Shown here: in pieces, positions 22,470 through 34,499 of the stretch
Layout of the letters: the number at the start of each line of letters is the position of its first letter
How positions within the stretch are numbered: the stretch's first letter is position 1
Origin: Niebla homalea
Lineage: Eukaryota; Ascomycota; Lecanoromycetes; Lecanorales; Ramalinaceae
Assembly (NCBI GenBank): GCA_019925105.1
Contig: JAHGAU010000025.1
Coordinates: 744,001-808,000 of the forward strand
Direction: 5' to 3'
Length of the DNA: 64,000 nucleotides
Notes under the pieces: generated by a model
What the model was told of the DNA's origin: nothing
The model's database searches: none
The model's input: the letters and a program-made list of their open reading frames with translations, nothing else
Position numbers and translations under genes: made by a program

Positions 22470-24420
22470 TTAAATACGATTATGAAAAATTATTGCGATT
22501 ATAACGGAAACGTAAATAAAACTAAAAAAAATTCCTTATTTCTTTTATAAAATTAAATATAAAATTAGCTCGTTAAAATATAAGTATTAAATAACGTAAA
22601 TACTAAGTATTACGTACCGGGGTATTAAAGAATAATAAACGTAATTACGGTATTAAAATATACTTAAATTAAAAATATTTTAAACTTTTTTAAAGAGGCT
22701 AGTTTTTGTTTTAAATATTATTAATTAAATTAATAAAAAAAACAAGAAAACACTTTCGGGGTATAAACATATTTAGGATTATTTAATAAAGCGCTAGTAA
22801 TACCTTAAGTAAATTATATAGGTAAAAATATATATTACGGAATTAATTTTTAAGAAAAAATATAATTCTAAAAAATATTATAGGCCTATTATTTTACCAA
22901 GTAAATTTATTCCCCCCTTCCTTAAATTCCTCCCTTCGTCGTTTCTTTTTTACCTCCTCGCGTCGAAAAATTTCCTCCGTTTCCCTTTTATTATTCTTTT
23001 TAAGTTTCGCTAATTATTTTTTAAAATAATAAGTTTCTTTTTTTTTGGACTAACTTATTTATCTTGAATACCGATTAAAATAAACGACGTTTTAATTAGC
23101 CTGTTAACCGAAAAATAAAGGCCCGGATTCGAGAGTAATTTAATTACGGATCGGGACCTATAATTTATTTTAAATTCAACTAATATTTAACTCTTAATAA
23201 ACCCTGAATAACAACGCTTTTTTAGTTAAAATTAGGATATAATTAAGTTTTATAAAGTTTTAGCCGGAGGGGTTTATTGTTACGGTAAAGCCCTTAAAAT
23301 AAGTTTTTAGATATTTACGGTATTTTAAAAAACTAATTTTAAATTTAAAAAAATACGATATCGGGACGTTTATATATTTACTTTACCGATATTATTAATT
23401 TGTATTTTTAACTTTTTATATATTATTATTAATTTGGCGATTTATTTATTTTTAATTATATTAAACGATTTAAATTTACTAATTTTTAATTATTTTCGGT
23501 TATTATTAATTTCTAAAAGTTTTAATTCCTTTTTTAACGTATTTATCTGAAAGCTTATTTATTTATTTAATATAATTAATAATACGGTAACGGTTTTTAT
23601 ATAAATACCCGTTATTAATATATAATATTTTCGATGCTCGGTAAACCGCGAATAGATTTTTTTAGCCTTAATATCCCAAGCATTTTATACTATTTTATCC
23701 CCGCGGGTACGTTTATGAATACTAATTAAATAAATAATAGTTTCCCGGAAAATTTCGGGGAACTATATTATTAGCGATAACAACCTATAATCGCGGAATA
23801 TACGTATTTATAAATATTAATTTTTATTTTTATATAATTTCCGATAAAGAGGATATACGTTATACCGGCGTTAATAGCCTATTTTTTTATTTTTTAAATA
23901 CGACGAATAAAATAGATCTAATATAGGTCGCTAATTCTTACTCGTATTATTAATATTAATTTTGGAAATTACCTTATTAGAAAAAAACTCCCTAACGTCT
24001 TTATATTCTAATTTAAATATAATTAAAAGCCAGAATAATTTTAATAATAAAAAAAAAGAAAAGATACGTAAATAAGAAGCTTAAATATTAACGTATAAAT
24101 AGCAATATTTATTCGTTTTTTAACGAATAATAAATAATTTTTAGACTTGCCCCGCGCCCTAAAAATATTTTAATAAACGTAAGTAATATTTATTTATTTA
24201 TTAATCTATTTTCGACTATATTAATTAATATATTTATTATCGATCGAATATTATTTATAGTCTTAGTTATAACGTTATATTTAAGTAGTCTCGCCGATAA
24301 CGTACAAATTTTTCCCTTTTTTTCCTTACGAAAAATTTTAAAGGTTTTTAATAAACGTATATTCTAAAATCTTAAAATTATTACGAATTTTAATACGTTA
24401 AAGATTAACGGCTAAAAAAA
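22470..24420 (-). pseudogene. Antisense coding-like region at the 3' end of element F
   Basis: Between integrase and the 3' LTR lies 1.9 kb that reads more like protein on the minus strand than on the + strand. Stretches include ..FRETIIYLISIHKRTRGDKIV.., ..AWDIKAKKIYSRFTEHRKYY.. and, near 22930-23010, a Lys/Arg/Glu-rich segment (KGKRRKFFDARR) ending close to 22910. Most stops are TAA/TAG of the RIP type. I recognise no family. It could be an accessory antisense gene of F, the remnant of a further insertion, or a chance reading. Confidence 0.35.
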
Positions 24421-24427
24421 GAGATTA

Positions 24428-24766
24428 TATTAGCCCCGGCTAAGCTTAAAATAGCTTATCTACTTTTATACCGCAGTAGTATTAACGTATACTCCGTACG
24501 TACGGGCCGATATCTTGGCTTTTACCTTAGGACTGGGTTTAGACTCGGATTAATCGTGATCCGAAACGATTAATAACTTAGCGTACGGGCGGCTATAAGT
24601 ACGGGGTTAACTAATCTTTACTATATATAGGAGGGTATGCTTACTTTTCAGACTTACCTCCGTAGTGATTAATTCTCATACAGATTTATACCAAGTGTTA
24701 CAGTGTTTACTTATTACGTCTTCAGATATCCCTTAGTTCCAGCAGCGTGCTGGAGCCAGCCTAACA
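24428..24766 (+). repeat. 3' LTR of element F
   Basis: The inner end is RIP-converted (TATTAGCCCCGGCTAAGCTTAAAATAG). The outer end is clean, including the perfect hairpin CCAGCAGCGTGCTGG at 24739-24753. Confidence 0.93.
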
Positions 24767-24836
24767 TCTTAGCTTACTTTAACGTACGCTAATCCGATTT
24801 AAACAAATATTTTACTTTATAATTATATATTATATT

Positions 24837-25287
24837 TACTCCCCGAACCGGTACGGTATTAATACCGCGGTATAGGTACGGTACCGGTACGGTATCGGGA
24901 AATGGCTTTTCCATCCCGTACCGGTGGCAAACGGTATGGGACGGTACGGTATCGGTAAATGCCAAGATACCGTTTTACTATTTATAGTATATTATATACC
25001 AAAATTTAATTAAAAAAAATCTAAAACTTCGATACCGGAAGTAAAAGTTTCTCCTAAATAGGTTTAGCGGCTCGTTTAATATCGCTTAATTATAAAAATA
25101 GTATATATTTTACTATAAATAATAAAAATTAACGTAATTATTTTTGTTACCGGTTTCTTGGCATTTACCGATACCATACCGCCGGTATAGGTACGGTATC
25201 GGTACGGGAGTAACCTCTATACCGTACCGTCCGGTATGGGATTACCCTTATCAAATACCGTCCCATACCGTACCGGTTCGAGCAGTA
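24837..25287. mobile_element. Element J: 451-bp hAT-type MITE
   Basis: Terminal inverted repeats TACTCCCCGAACCGGTACGG and TACTGCTCGAACCGGTACGG match at 18 of 20 positions, and an 8-bp TSD ATTATATT flanks the element (24829-24836 and 25288-25295). The subterminal regions are packed with GGTACGGTA/TACCGTACC motifs in both orientations, as expected for transposase binding sites in the hAT superfamily. There is no transposase. It sits in element G; the empty site is visible in I near 26440. The GC-rich ends are barely RIP-mutated and the centre is AT-rich. Confidence 0.88.
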
Positions 25288-25929
25288 ATTATATTATTAC
25301 GACCGAAGTCCGGTTTATTTTTTAATTATTAATCGATTTACTTTTATTAAGCCGGCAATTTATTTTCCCGGAATACTTGAACCCGCGTATTCGGGGGCTT
25401 ATTAAGCTTAATCGGGTAAAGCGGCCCGATCATCGATTTATTTACGAGGTAATATAGTTATTTTAAAATAACGTAATAATAATAACGTAGACGGAACATT
25501 ATTATATAATTTAAAAATAATGTAAACGAAACGTTATTTTTTTAATATTACGCTATTTTTTTTACGTTACTTTTTTAAATATTTTATTAGCTAATTCGGT
25601 ATTTAGTAAATAAAACTTAATTTATTTATTTTAACGTTAAACCCCGGAACCCCTTTTTACCGGCTTTATCGTAATAATTAAGTTTAATAAGGTTAATTAT
25701 TTAATATTCATAAAATCGTTTTTCTTTATCGTTATTTTATTATAATAATCTTATTTATCCGGGTCGGGTTAAAGAGAAAAAGTCTTAATACGTCCCCGAC
25801 CCTTAAAAAATCCAGTTAATTCTTAGATTATTTTTGGCTCTGCTTGTTCCGCTTGTGCCATTTATTTGCCCCCAACTTAATTAAATAATATAAAAATAAA
25901 AAAAATAAAAAATCATTTGCGAGTGTAAA

Positions 25930-26102
25930 TGCGAGGGCTACAGTATTATAAGTGTAAAGTATATGATGAATAATATTGGGAGGAGAAACTCCCAACTGCT
26001 ATCTACATCCTGTCCTATTACTAAGGATATATCCTCCATCTATTAATGTTTATACTGAGCTATATATAGGTATGCGATATAATACGATATAATCCTAATA
26101 GT
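25930..26102 (-). repeat. 3' LTR of element D
   Basis: The plus-strand text TGCGAGGGCTACAGTATT..GGGAGGAGAAACTCCCAAC is the reverse complement of the C LTRs (GTTGGGAGTTTGTCTCCC..CTGTGACCCTCACA). It is followed inward by TTCGCCGGCAA, as found just inside the 3' LTR of C at 61143-61155. The preceding GTAAA (25925-25929) is the expected TSD copy. Confidence 0.85.
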
Positions 26103-26573
26103 TCGCCGGCAATATAAAAATACTATTACCTTAGTAGTAACTCCTATTCATATTTATATCTTATATCTATTTATTTAAGATTAATCTTACGATATATAAT
26201 ACGTAATATTAATATTGATTAATTGATTGATTTATATACGAGTCTAGTTAGGCTAATTTCGGCGTTCCGTAATATTAGTAGCTTGGTTACTCTATTTATT
26301 CCCTTGTAGGAGTACGAGCTCTATTTATTTTATTTAATTATTCGTTTATTGGGAAAAGAAAAGTTTAATCGGGCTAATTTTAGTTTACTTTAACGTACGC
26401 TAACCCGATTTAAATAAAAACTTTATCCTATAGTTATATATTATATTATTACGACCGAACTCCGTTTTACTTTTTAATTATTAATTAATTTATTTTTATT
26501 AAACCGGTAATTTATTCTCCCGGAACGTTTGAACCCGCGTATTCGGCCGTTTACTAAACCTAATCGGGTAAGG

Positions 26574-27703
26574 TATACGCTGCGGAAAGGTGTGGTGTGG
26601 TATGGGTTTCCGGGTCTTAGGCACTACCCACTCGTGGGTAATATACCCCTGTATATAGGTAGTATTGGTGTAGGTTTTTTCTGGGTTTTATTATAGTATA
26701 TTATTCGTATTAGAGCTAAGTTTTAAAAACTTGTACCCTTTATATTAACGCGTTAATACGCCCTTAATTTACGGATACTTACTTATAAAGTGCGTATCGC
26801 TATTTATTACGGCTTATACGGCTTATTTATACGGCGTATTACCACCTATTACGGCTTATACGGCTTATTTACAGGGCGTATCACTATTTATAAAGCGCAT
26901 ATTATTACCTATTACGGCCTATACGGCTTATTTATAAACCGTATTATTATTTACGGCTTACCGTTATTTATTTATAGGGCTCATTTTTATCCTAAATTCT
27001 AGCTATATTTCTAGTTATCGTTTTGCGCGTATGCGTTTTCGTAAGTAATAAACCTTTTAGGTGATAATAAGCCCTATAGGTGGGTAATAGTGAGCCCTGT
27101 AAGTAGGTGATAGTGAGCCCTGTAGGTGGGTGATAGTGAGCTGTTACACTGTCACAGGCATAGGTGCATAAGGGAAGTGTGATGGGTGATCAACATATGT
27201 ATGTATGGATGATCTATCTATAAGACAAAAAGAGTGTGCGCAAGACATCCCTAGGTGGTATAGGATATACGGCCAGATAACACTATGTACACGCACTAGT
27301 GGCTCAATAGTATTATGTCCGCAATCCACCACCATGTCCGCACTCCACCATGCCAGCAGCATAGCAGCATACCGGCTGACATGAGCCCTGTAAGTGGGTG
27401 ATAGTGAACCCTATAGGTGGGTGGCGGTGAGCCGTATAGGTGCCCGGTGTATAAGTAACTGTGGGCCGTAGGTGGTAATACGCCCGGTATATAAGTGACG
27501 GTAGGCCTTATTTGCCGTTGGTATACTATAATTAAATAGTGGACCGTAATAAAATAATATACCGTAATAAAACCCATAAAAACCCATATTATACTACCTA
27601 TCTTTCTGGGTCGTCCCCCCCCCTAATTACCACTTAAAGCACCATATTATACGGAACCACACGATATTATTCGTGGGTTTTACCATACCTTTCCGCAGCG
27701 TAA
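26574..27703. mobile_element. Element K: foldback/TIR element with internal repeats
   Basis: The ends are inverted: ACGCTGCGGAAAGGTGTGGT on the left and ACGCTGCGGAAAGGTATGGT from the right. The target, seen empty in G near 25415 (GGGTAAAGCGGCCCG), supports a TAAGG duplication (26569-26573 and 27704-27708); a longer TSD is not evident. Both halves carry short repeats, left TTACGGCTTATACGGCTTAT and right TAGTGAGCCCTGTAGGTGGG, and the halves are partly complementary (CGTATTACCACCTA occurs in both directions). No transposase. About 885 bp without solo LTR L. Confidence 0.72.
27142..27381. repeat. Solo LTR L, 240 bp, inside K
   Basis: Starts TGTTACACTGTCACAGG and ends ACCGGCTGACA, with a perfect 5-bp TSD TGAGC (27137-27141 and 27382-27386). 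The interruption falls inside one of K's TAGTGAGCCCTGTA repeats. It has ordinary GC content and no RIP. It is probably left by LTR-LTR recombination. No matching full element exists in the window. Confidence 0.8.
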
Positions 27704-28171
27704 TAAGGCAGCCCGATCGTCGATTTATTTACGAAATAACATAATCGCCTTAAAGTAACGCAATAATAATAACGTAAACGAAACGTTATTACGTAACCTA
27801 AAAATAACGTAAGCGAAGCGCTGCCCCCTTAATATTACGCTATTTTTTTACGTTACCCTTTAAGTACTCTATTAGCTAATTCGGTATTTATTAAATAAAA
27901 TTTATTTTATTTATTTTAACGTTAAACCCCGGAACCCCTTTTTACCGGCCTTATCGTAATAACTAGGCTTAATAAAGTTAACTATTTAGTATCCGTAAAA
28001 TCGTTTTTCCTTATTATTACTTTATTATAATAATCTTATTTATCCGGATCGGATTAAAGAGAAAAAGTCTTAATACGTCCTTAACCCTTAAAAAATTCAG
28101 CTGATTCTTAGATTATCTTTGGCTCTACTCGTTCCGCTTACGCTATTCATTTGCCCCCGTAATATTAATAT

Positions 28172-30521
28172 AATAAGGACGGTAACGACGTATCGATATA
28201 AAATATAATAGCGGATACTTATAATAGTAAAGATATGTTTCGTACTATAAGCACTACTTTTTACTAAGCTAGCGGTAAGGCCGTATAAGAAGAGAGATAT
28301 AATTAACAATATACTTACGAATATCTAACTATATATATTCGATAAAGGTACGTCGATCCTTAATAAGGAATAATATTATTTAAATACGGACGGCGATTAT
28401 ACGTTATTAATTCGGAGTATCGAAAAATCGAGTTAATTCGTATAATAAGAGGCGATCGAGCAATTTTTCATTATATTCAAGTCCTAAATTAACGTAACGA
28501 ACTAGGTATTATATAGTAACTCTATTATTACGACGGCGTTAAATACGACGGCGCAAAATTCTTTTAGGTATTCGATTACTTTAACCGTTACATATTAACG
28601 TAAAAATATATATTTAGGCGGTACGTTAATATAAATCGTATTCTTCGGAATAAGTAGGCTCGAAATATATAATTAATATAATTAATAATATACGAAATAT
28701 TAAAAATAATAATTATAATCGATATATTAGTTTATTTATTTTTTGAATAATTTTAAAAAAGCCCGCGAATTATCATTTAATTTTATATTTCCGTCCGCGG
28801 AACCTAGGTATAATAAAATAGCAATATAGCCGAAAACTTATTTATTTATTAATATTCAAAAATTTTATTTAATACCTTAAATTATACTATATTTTTATTA
28901 TTATAACTATTAATATAATCGCGTCTTTCCTATTGATATATATAGGTCGATATATTATATTAAATACGGTTACGATAAGGTATAAAACCGGGATAGCGGA
29001 ATATACGGGTATATTAGGATTATCGATAGCGTTATTTACGTCGATATACGGTTGATTATTATCGTATAACCTTATTAAATTAAAGCCTTCGTTAATTCGT
29101 TAATTAACAAATTTACGTTAGTATAAAATTAATTTTACGGTTCGTATTATTGTTAAACGTAACTAATAAACGTAATAAAATCGACGGCTAGTATTTATAA
29201 TTATTTAACGTTAATAAAAAATATCGTAATATAACCTTGACGGTTTAATTAATACGTTTTAACTAGCCGTCGGTAACTAGATAATAAATAATAATAAAAA
29301 TAAACTTAACCTTTAATCGATTTTAAATAATCGACTATAAATTACTAATAAATTTTATTTTACGGTTTAAAATAAACGTTTATAATATATTTTATATTAT
29401 TAAATATAATCGATTTAATAAAATAATTATTTATCATAAATTATTTTAAAATATAGAATTTAATATTACAATAATCGTTTTCGAAAATTTATTTATAATA
29501 ATTAAAGTATAATTAAATCGGTTAAATATCGATTCGGGTAATAATTATATAAGATTAATAATAATCGTATAAAATAGGCGTATTAATAAAAGTACCAGTT
29601 ATAATAAGCTAAAGGGTATATAATTTAATATACGATTTAATTAGTACTTCGGATAATATATTAAATATTTTTTTAATTTTTTTATTAATTGAAAAATATA
29701 AAACAACCGAATTATATATTCGTAAATACGTTTGTATCCCGAGTAATTTTACTTATTATACGCGGTAGTGAAAATATTTTATTCTAAACTTAATATTATA
29801 AAAATAATAAAACGTAATTTTAGTTTGCGAATATCGAGATTAATTAAACGTTGTTATAATTTAAATAGCAATCTAATATCGTTATTTATTATAATAAGTT
29901 ATTTATTATCTTATAACATTTATAATAGGTTCGAATATTATTAATTATATTAATACGTATTTCGGACTTTACTTTTGAATTTTTGTGAAAGCTTAATAAC
30001 GGCGATTAAATACGCTTTAATATACAAATATTCTTTACTAATTACAAAGGCCGATATATTCATATTAGATAATAATATCTTTATTTTTATAACGATTAAT
30101 AATCTCAATAAAATATTAAGTATAATATTTAATTTTCTAAGTTTATACTGAATATTTAAGCGAAACCGTAAAAATTTTTCAAATATACGAATATACCGTA
30201 AATTTAATTATATTATTAAAATAATATTTATATTACTTTACTTAATAATATCGATTAGAACTTAATATTTAATATAAATAATCGTTAATCGTTAAATATT
30301 AACGTTTCGATTAAATATTTTCACTTTTTAATTATTTAGATAAACGTTATTATTTTTAATTTAGTTAACTAACATTTAGTCTTTACGTACGTAAGCTATT
30401 TTAATAAGAATAAGGTTAATTCGATCGACTTTTATACGCGTAGTTTATTAAAGTTAATTTTATTATTCTTTATATAATACGCATATACGCTAAATCCTAT
30501 CTTTTAACTTAGATCGAAGTC
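28172..30521 (-). pseudogene. Element D pol remnant: integrase and RNase H end
   Basis: This is the reverse complement of C at about 58950-60950. Shared landmarks include the CGACGGCTAGT/ACTAGCCGTCG pair (near 29190 here, near 59900 in C). It codes on the minus strand for the D/C family RNase H tail and integrase core (see C). It is interrupted at its upstream end by M, inserted at 30522-30526. Confidence 0.7.
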
Positions 30522-30526
30522 GATAT

Positions 30527-30809
30527 TGTCAGGAGTGAGTCACGTATGTTGCCAGGTAAACGTTTCTATTCACTAAGGTCTAGCTATAAGACGAAGTACG
30601 AAGGACGAAGGAAGAAAGCGGAGAAGGAAGGGCTTTATATACCTGGCCTTTGTCCATTACGATACTCGAAGCCGGTATTAAACTCGAGGGTATCGAGGGT
30701 ATTAAGCTCGAGGTATTTTTACCTTTATTATTATAGCCCGTATTCTCATTTTGGTTATTAAAACCGGTATTAAGCCCTTTGTTATAAGTATTAATCCAGA
30801 TCTCTGATA
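30527..30809 (-). repeat. 3' LTR of element M
   Basis: The outer part, from TGTCAGGAGTGAGTCACG to about 30690, is clean. The inner part (TATTTTTACCTTTATTATTATAG) is RIP-mutated where the other LTR has TATTCTCACCTCTGTTGTTATAG. Confidence 0.94.
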
Positions 30810-31039
30810 GTACCCCTTCTTTAGGGCCGATAGTACCGACAAGGCCTTTAATACCCGTTTTTATAAAAATCATTTTTACCAAGTTATTATTATGTTCCGA
30901 ACTAGATTTATCCTTTATTATATCCGCCTTATAGCCCGATTTATTATTTATTACGTTTAATTCATTTTCTAATTTAATATTTCGGTTTTCGATTTACTTT
31001 TTTTTACCTATATATCCGGGGTTCTGGATATAGTAATTA

Positions 31040-31165
31040 GTTAACCACTAAAAAGCACTTATTACGTTATCCTAAAATTCCTATTAAAGCTATTTATAAC
31101 CTTTTTATTTAATACGATACTATAAGGTTCGTTTTTTAAATAAGCGTAAATCGAGGGTTTTTTCT
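31040..31165 (-). pseudogene. Element M chromodomain
   Basis: The minus strand reads ..FSIEKTLDLRLFKKRTL.., then ..YRIK*KGYK.. where the stop replaces the Trp of the conserved Y-L/R-V/I-K-W-K-G-Y core (TGG to TAA), then ..EF*DN.. matching the W-E-P/D region. It sits at the C-terminus of pol, the diagnostic place for chromoviruses. It would bind methylated histone H3 and steer integration to heterochromatin. Confidence 0.68.
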
Positions 31166-31399
31166 ATTGAAAAAGCTTTATACTTTTTATTTATTTAGCT
31201 TAGTTAATAATAGAAAAATCGTTTATCCCGGTAAGAGATTAGTTATTACGGCTTTTAATAAAAAAATATAAAAAATATCGTATTCTATTTAATTACTAGT
31301 TAATCCTGACCGATATATATGTAATAAAACCACCTAAATAATCTCAAAAGGACCGTTATTCTTTTAGTTAAATTTTTTGCTTAATTTTTTAAACTTTAT

Positions 31400-32500
31400 A
31401 TTACGTATATTTAGTTATACCTAATCTTTAACCTTAAATCGTAATATATAAACTCGGTAATTCTTCGCGTACTTTTCTTAATATAATTAAGCCCATATTA
31501 TTTATTTTTTCAAAACTTTAGTGATCTAAATTATTTTATTAGCGAAGAAGTCGGCTTATTAACGGTTTATAAATTCTTTATTAAAAGCACCGTTAGCCCG
31601 AAGTTGAATTGGTTCGACCCCCATACGTGGATATTGCTTTATATTTATAAAAAAAAATATATACTAAATTGCTTAAGAAAAAACGTTATTTATAGCGAAA
31701 ATAACCGACGGTATCCAGAGGCCTTAGTCGTTCTATAAATATGATGTAAATATCCTAAGGTAAGCTTTTACTATTTAATTATAATTCTCAGTTTATCTAT
31801 CTATTTCTAGATAAAAAGCTATTAAGAGATTGATTTTAATATTTAATCGTTTATATAACTTATTTTAAAAATAATCTATAAACTATATACCCCGGTTTAA
31901 AATAGTAAAGCTTAATAAACCGTAATTCAACCAAATTAATCGATAAAAAACCTTAATTATATCTTTAACGGTTATAAAATTAACCGGCTCGATCCAGGTA
32001 TTCTTTATTAAACGGTCTATTATTATTAGTATATTATTATATTTTTGTTTTTATAAATTTAATATAAAAGGAGCTTTAATAATAAAGTCGATTAAAATAC
32101 TAACCTATCGTCGTTCTAAGACCGGTAAAGATTTAAACATTCCCTAATAAGGGTTGTAAGCTGGCTTGGCCCGTTTCTACGTTATATAATTCTTAATATA
32201 TCGATTAATATCGTCGGAAATACCGGGATATTAGTAGTTATATTAAAGTAATTTATACGTTCGAGCTCGACCCGGGTATTTAGCGATTCGTAAGTTATAA
32301 TGTTATTTAATTATTTCGGTCCGGAATTTATTTAATTTAGGGACTAAATATCGAAAGTGTTAGTAAACGACGAAATCGTCTTTAAGTTTAAGCTCCGTAA
32401 ACGGGATATTTTTCATTTTTCTATTACCCCAGAACAAAGCTGTTTTAGCCTCTTAATAAAGATCGTTTTATAAGGCTTTTCGGGGTAATTTATTATTTGG
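31400..32500 (-). pseudogene. Element M integrase remnant
   Basis: Near 32000-32130 the minus strand reads ..VSILIDFIIKAPF.., the first catalytic Asp within the usual S-x-D-F-I motif, then ..YNNILIIIDRLIK.. matching the V-V-D-R-L/F-S/T-K landmark. The zinc-binding part lies upstream, toward 32300-32500. Several Trp and Gln codons are stops. Confidence 0.72.
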
Positions 32501-33179
32501 AATAATAGTTTCTTCTTCGGTAATATTATTACCCTTTTTTAAAGAGTAATCGTTATTATTTTCGTTTCTAATAGAACCGATATTACTTATAACGGAACCC
32601 ATATTACTCGTAATAGTATTAGCTAAGAGTTTTAGGGACTTATTTAGGTGCTTAAACTATATTATTATTTGCTAATTATATTTTTTTTTCTTGGTTATTA
32701 CTAATACGCCGTGTTAAAGCGTTGGCTATAGTATTAAAACGTTTAAATCAATATTTAATTTTGAAATCGAACTAAAAAAGAAGGTCGATTAATAAGCTTG
32801 CCTCGGGGTAAGTAATTTATTAATTATAAAGTATTTTAAATTTTTATAATTAAGAATTATTTATATAGGGAATTTCGATCTTTAAAACTCCGGCTTCTAT
32901 TTTTTAAAAATACGAATAATTGCTAAAAGCTTTTTATTATAGATCTTATAATTTAATTCCGCTAATAATACTTTAATTAAGAAAAAGGCTACCGGCCGTA
33001 TTACCCCTTAATAATCTCTTTAAAAGAGAATTCCCGTAACAATTTCGTCCGTAGCGTCCGTTTTAACGATAATATTAAGCTCTAGGTCAAAATATCGCAA
33101 AACCGGGGCTAAAATAAACCTGAGCTTAAGGGTTTTAAAAGCTTATTAATAGACAAACGTTTATACGAACGGGGTATTT

Positions 33180-34120
33180 TTTCGGGTAAATACCGTTAAA
33201 GGTTTATAATAAAACCTAAAATTCTTAATAAATTTTTGATAGAAATTTATAAAGCCTATAAAGCTTTATAACTCCTTTAAAGTCTTTAATATTTACTATT
33301 CTAGAATATTTTTTATTTTATTTGGGTCTATCTTTACTCCGTCCGGGGTAAGGATTAACCCTAAATATACCATTTTTTAAGTATTAAAATCATATTTATC
33401 GATATTAGTTTAAATACCGGTTTCTTGGAGTTTCTAAAATATTAATCGGATATAATACCGGTGGTTTTTTAGATTATTATTATAATTTAGAATATCGTTT
33501 ATATATATAGTATAAAACTAATTAAAATATTCTTTAAAAACGTTATTAATAAAAACTCATTAATTAAAAAAAGCTCGATAAAGCCCGAAATATATTACCG
33601 TATATTCTGAGAATCCGTTCCGTATATAAAAAACCGTTTTTTATTCCTTATCTTTAATTATTCGTAATTTATTAAAAGCTACGATAAAATTAATTTTAAA
33701 ATAATAATAAACTTTATAAAGTATATTCAAAGTTTCTTTTATTAAAGGTATCGGGTAACGGTTTTTTATTATAATTTCGTTTAAGGGTTTATAATCAATA
33801 TAAAAGCGAAAACTTCTTTTTAGCTTTCTAATAAGTAAAATAAGTAAAAAAACTTAAAAGCTATTAACTCGAATAAAGTCTTTTTATAGGTTTTTTTTAA
33901 AATAGTTTCGTACGATTTATAATTTATCCCGGGATATATTATATAAGGGATTATACGGTATTTTTTTACTTTTTTATAAAGGGATTTTATAGTTAAAAGG
34001 CCGGTATAATAATAGCTTATTAGACTTTTTACGGTCGAAGACGTTTAAATAATCTTTATAATATTTTAATAGTTTAATAGCTAGGGCGGATTTTACTTTA
34101 GGATTTAAAACCTTTTTAAT
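33180..34120 (-). pseudogene. Element M reverse transcriptase remnant
   Basis: Reading minus: ..FSLYIDYKPLN.. near 33800 (the V-D-Y-R-x-L-N motif), the catalytic box at 33494-33505 as Y-I-N-D (Y-I-D-D before RIP) in ..YTIYINDILNYN.., then ..VYLGLILTPDGVKIDP.. near 33330-33375, the thumb landmark. This order is diagnostic for Ty3/gypsy RT. One Asp is lost. Confidence 0.85.
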
Positions 34121-34499
34121 ATTATCCAATTAAAAAAATATTTAGGATATAACCCTTCTAACGTATTATCCGTTTAAAAAATAACGTATTTATTAGATAT
34201 AAATTTAGTTAATTCTAAGGATAGGCTTTATTTCCGACTGGAATTATTATTAATCCCTTTATTATAATTAAAAAGTAGTACCGTAACGTTATTATTTCTA
34301 AGTCTAGGACAGCCTAATAAACCTTAAAATAAGGAAAACTTAATTCGATTAAATAGGTAAATAACGTAATAATAAAAAAGCAAATATTTTTTATTTTTCT
34401 ATTAAAAAAGCTTATTTTTTTTAATATAATAAGTAATAGGTCCTAAAGCGACCGGATTATTATCGAAATAGTCTAAATTTCGCGAATATAATAAAGGAA

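Larger units (their letters stand above)
15629..24766 (+). mobile_element. Element F: Ty3/gypsy LTR retrotransposon inserted in G
   Basis: 339-bp LTRs (15629-15967 and 24428-24766) starting TGTTAG and ending CTAACA, with a 5-bp TSD, TCTTA (15624-15628 and 24767-24771). The internal + strand carries gag, RT, RNase H and integrase remnants in Ty3/gypsy order, with a polypurine stretch (AAAAAAAGAGA) before the 3' LTR. Without the nested TRIM and element H the length is about 7.3 kb. An extra 1.9 kb between integrase and the 3' LTR reads better on the minus strand. Confidence 0.92.
15463..25881 (-). mobile_element. Element G: ~817-bp non-autonomous LINE derivative, split by F and J
   Basis: The 3' tail is at the left (TTGATTCAATGATTTATATACGAG..GGCTAATTTCGGCGTTCCG); the 5' end (..CAAATAAATGGCACAAGCGG on the minus strand) is at about 25850-25875. 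The TSD TAAATAATAT is at 15453-15462 and 25882-25891. Removing F (plus TCTTA) and MITE J (plus ATTATATT) leaves about 817 bp, close to element I (about 808 bp), with which it is collinear. The 5' end starts an ORF whose first codons resemble the start of H and I, but nothing of RT remains. It was probably mobilised by a full LINE sharing its 3' end. Confidence 0.78.
26216..28158 (-). mobile_element. Element I: ~808-bp non-autonomous LINE derivative, split by K
   Basis: The tail (TTGATTAATTGATTGATTTATATACGAG..) is at the left and the 5' GGGGGCAAATGAATAGCGTAAG at the right, read on the minus strand. A 13-bp TSD, GTAATATTAATAT, is at 26203-26215 and 28159-28171. It is collinear with G. The 5' end opens a short frame, MNSVSGTSRAKDNLRIS, then a RIP-type stop. 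Insertion K takes up 26574-27703. Confidence 0.82.

Noticed and set aside
25144..25332. 62-codon ORF rich in Tyr, Arg and Pro
   Set aside because: It is a translation of the GGTACGGTA subterminal repeats of MITE J and runs past its end.
27144..27577. ORFs of 72 and 93 codons (minus)
   Set aside because: They fall in solo LTR L and the repeat arrays of K. Repetitive composition and the TSD-defined boundaries explain them.
30546..30882. ORFs of 71 and 100 codons on both strands
   Set aside because: They lie within and just inside the clean part of the M LTR and overlap each other on opposite strands. They are chance frames in a region spared by RIP.
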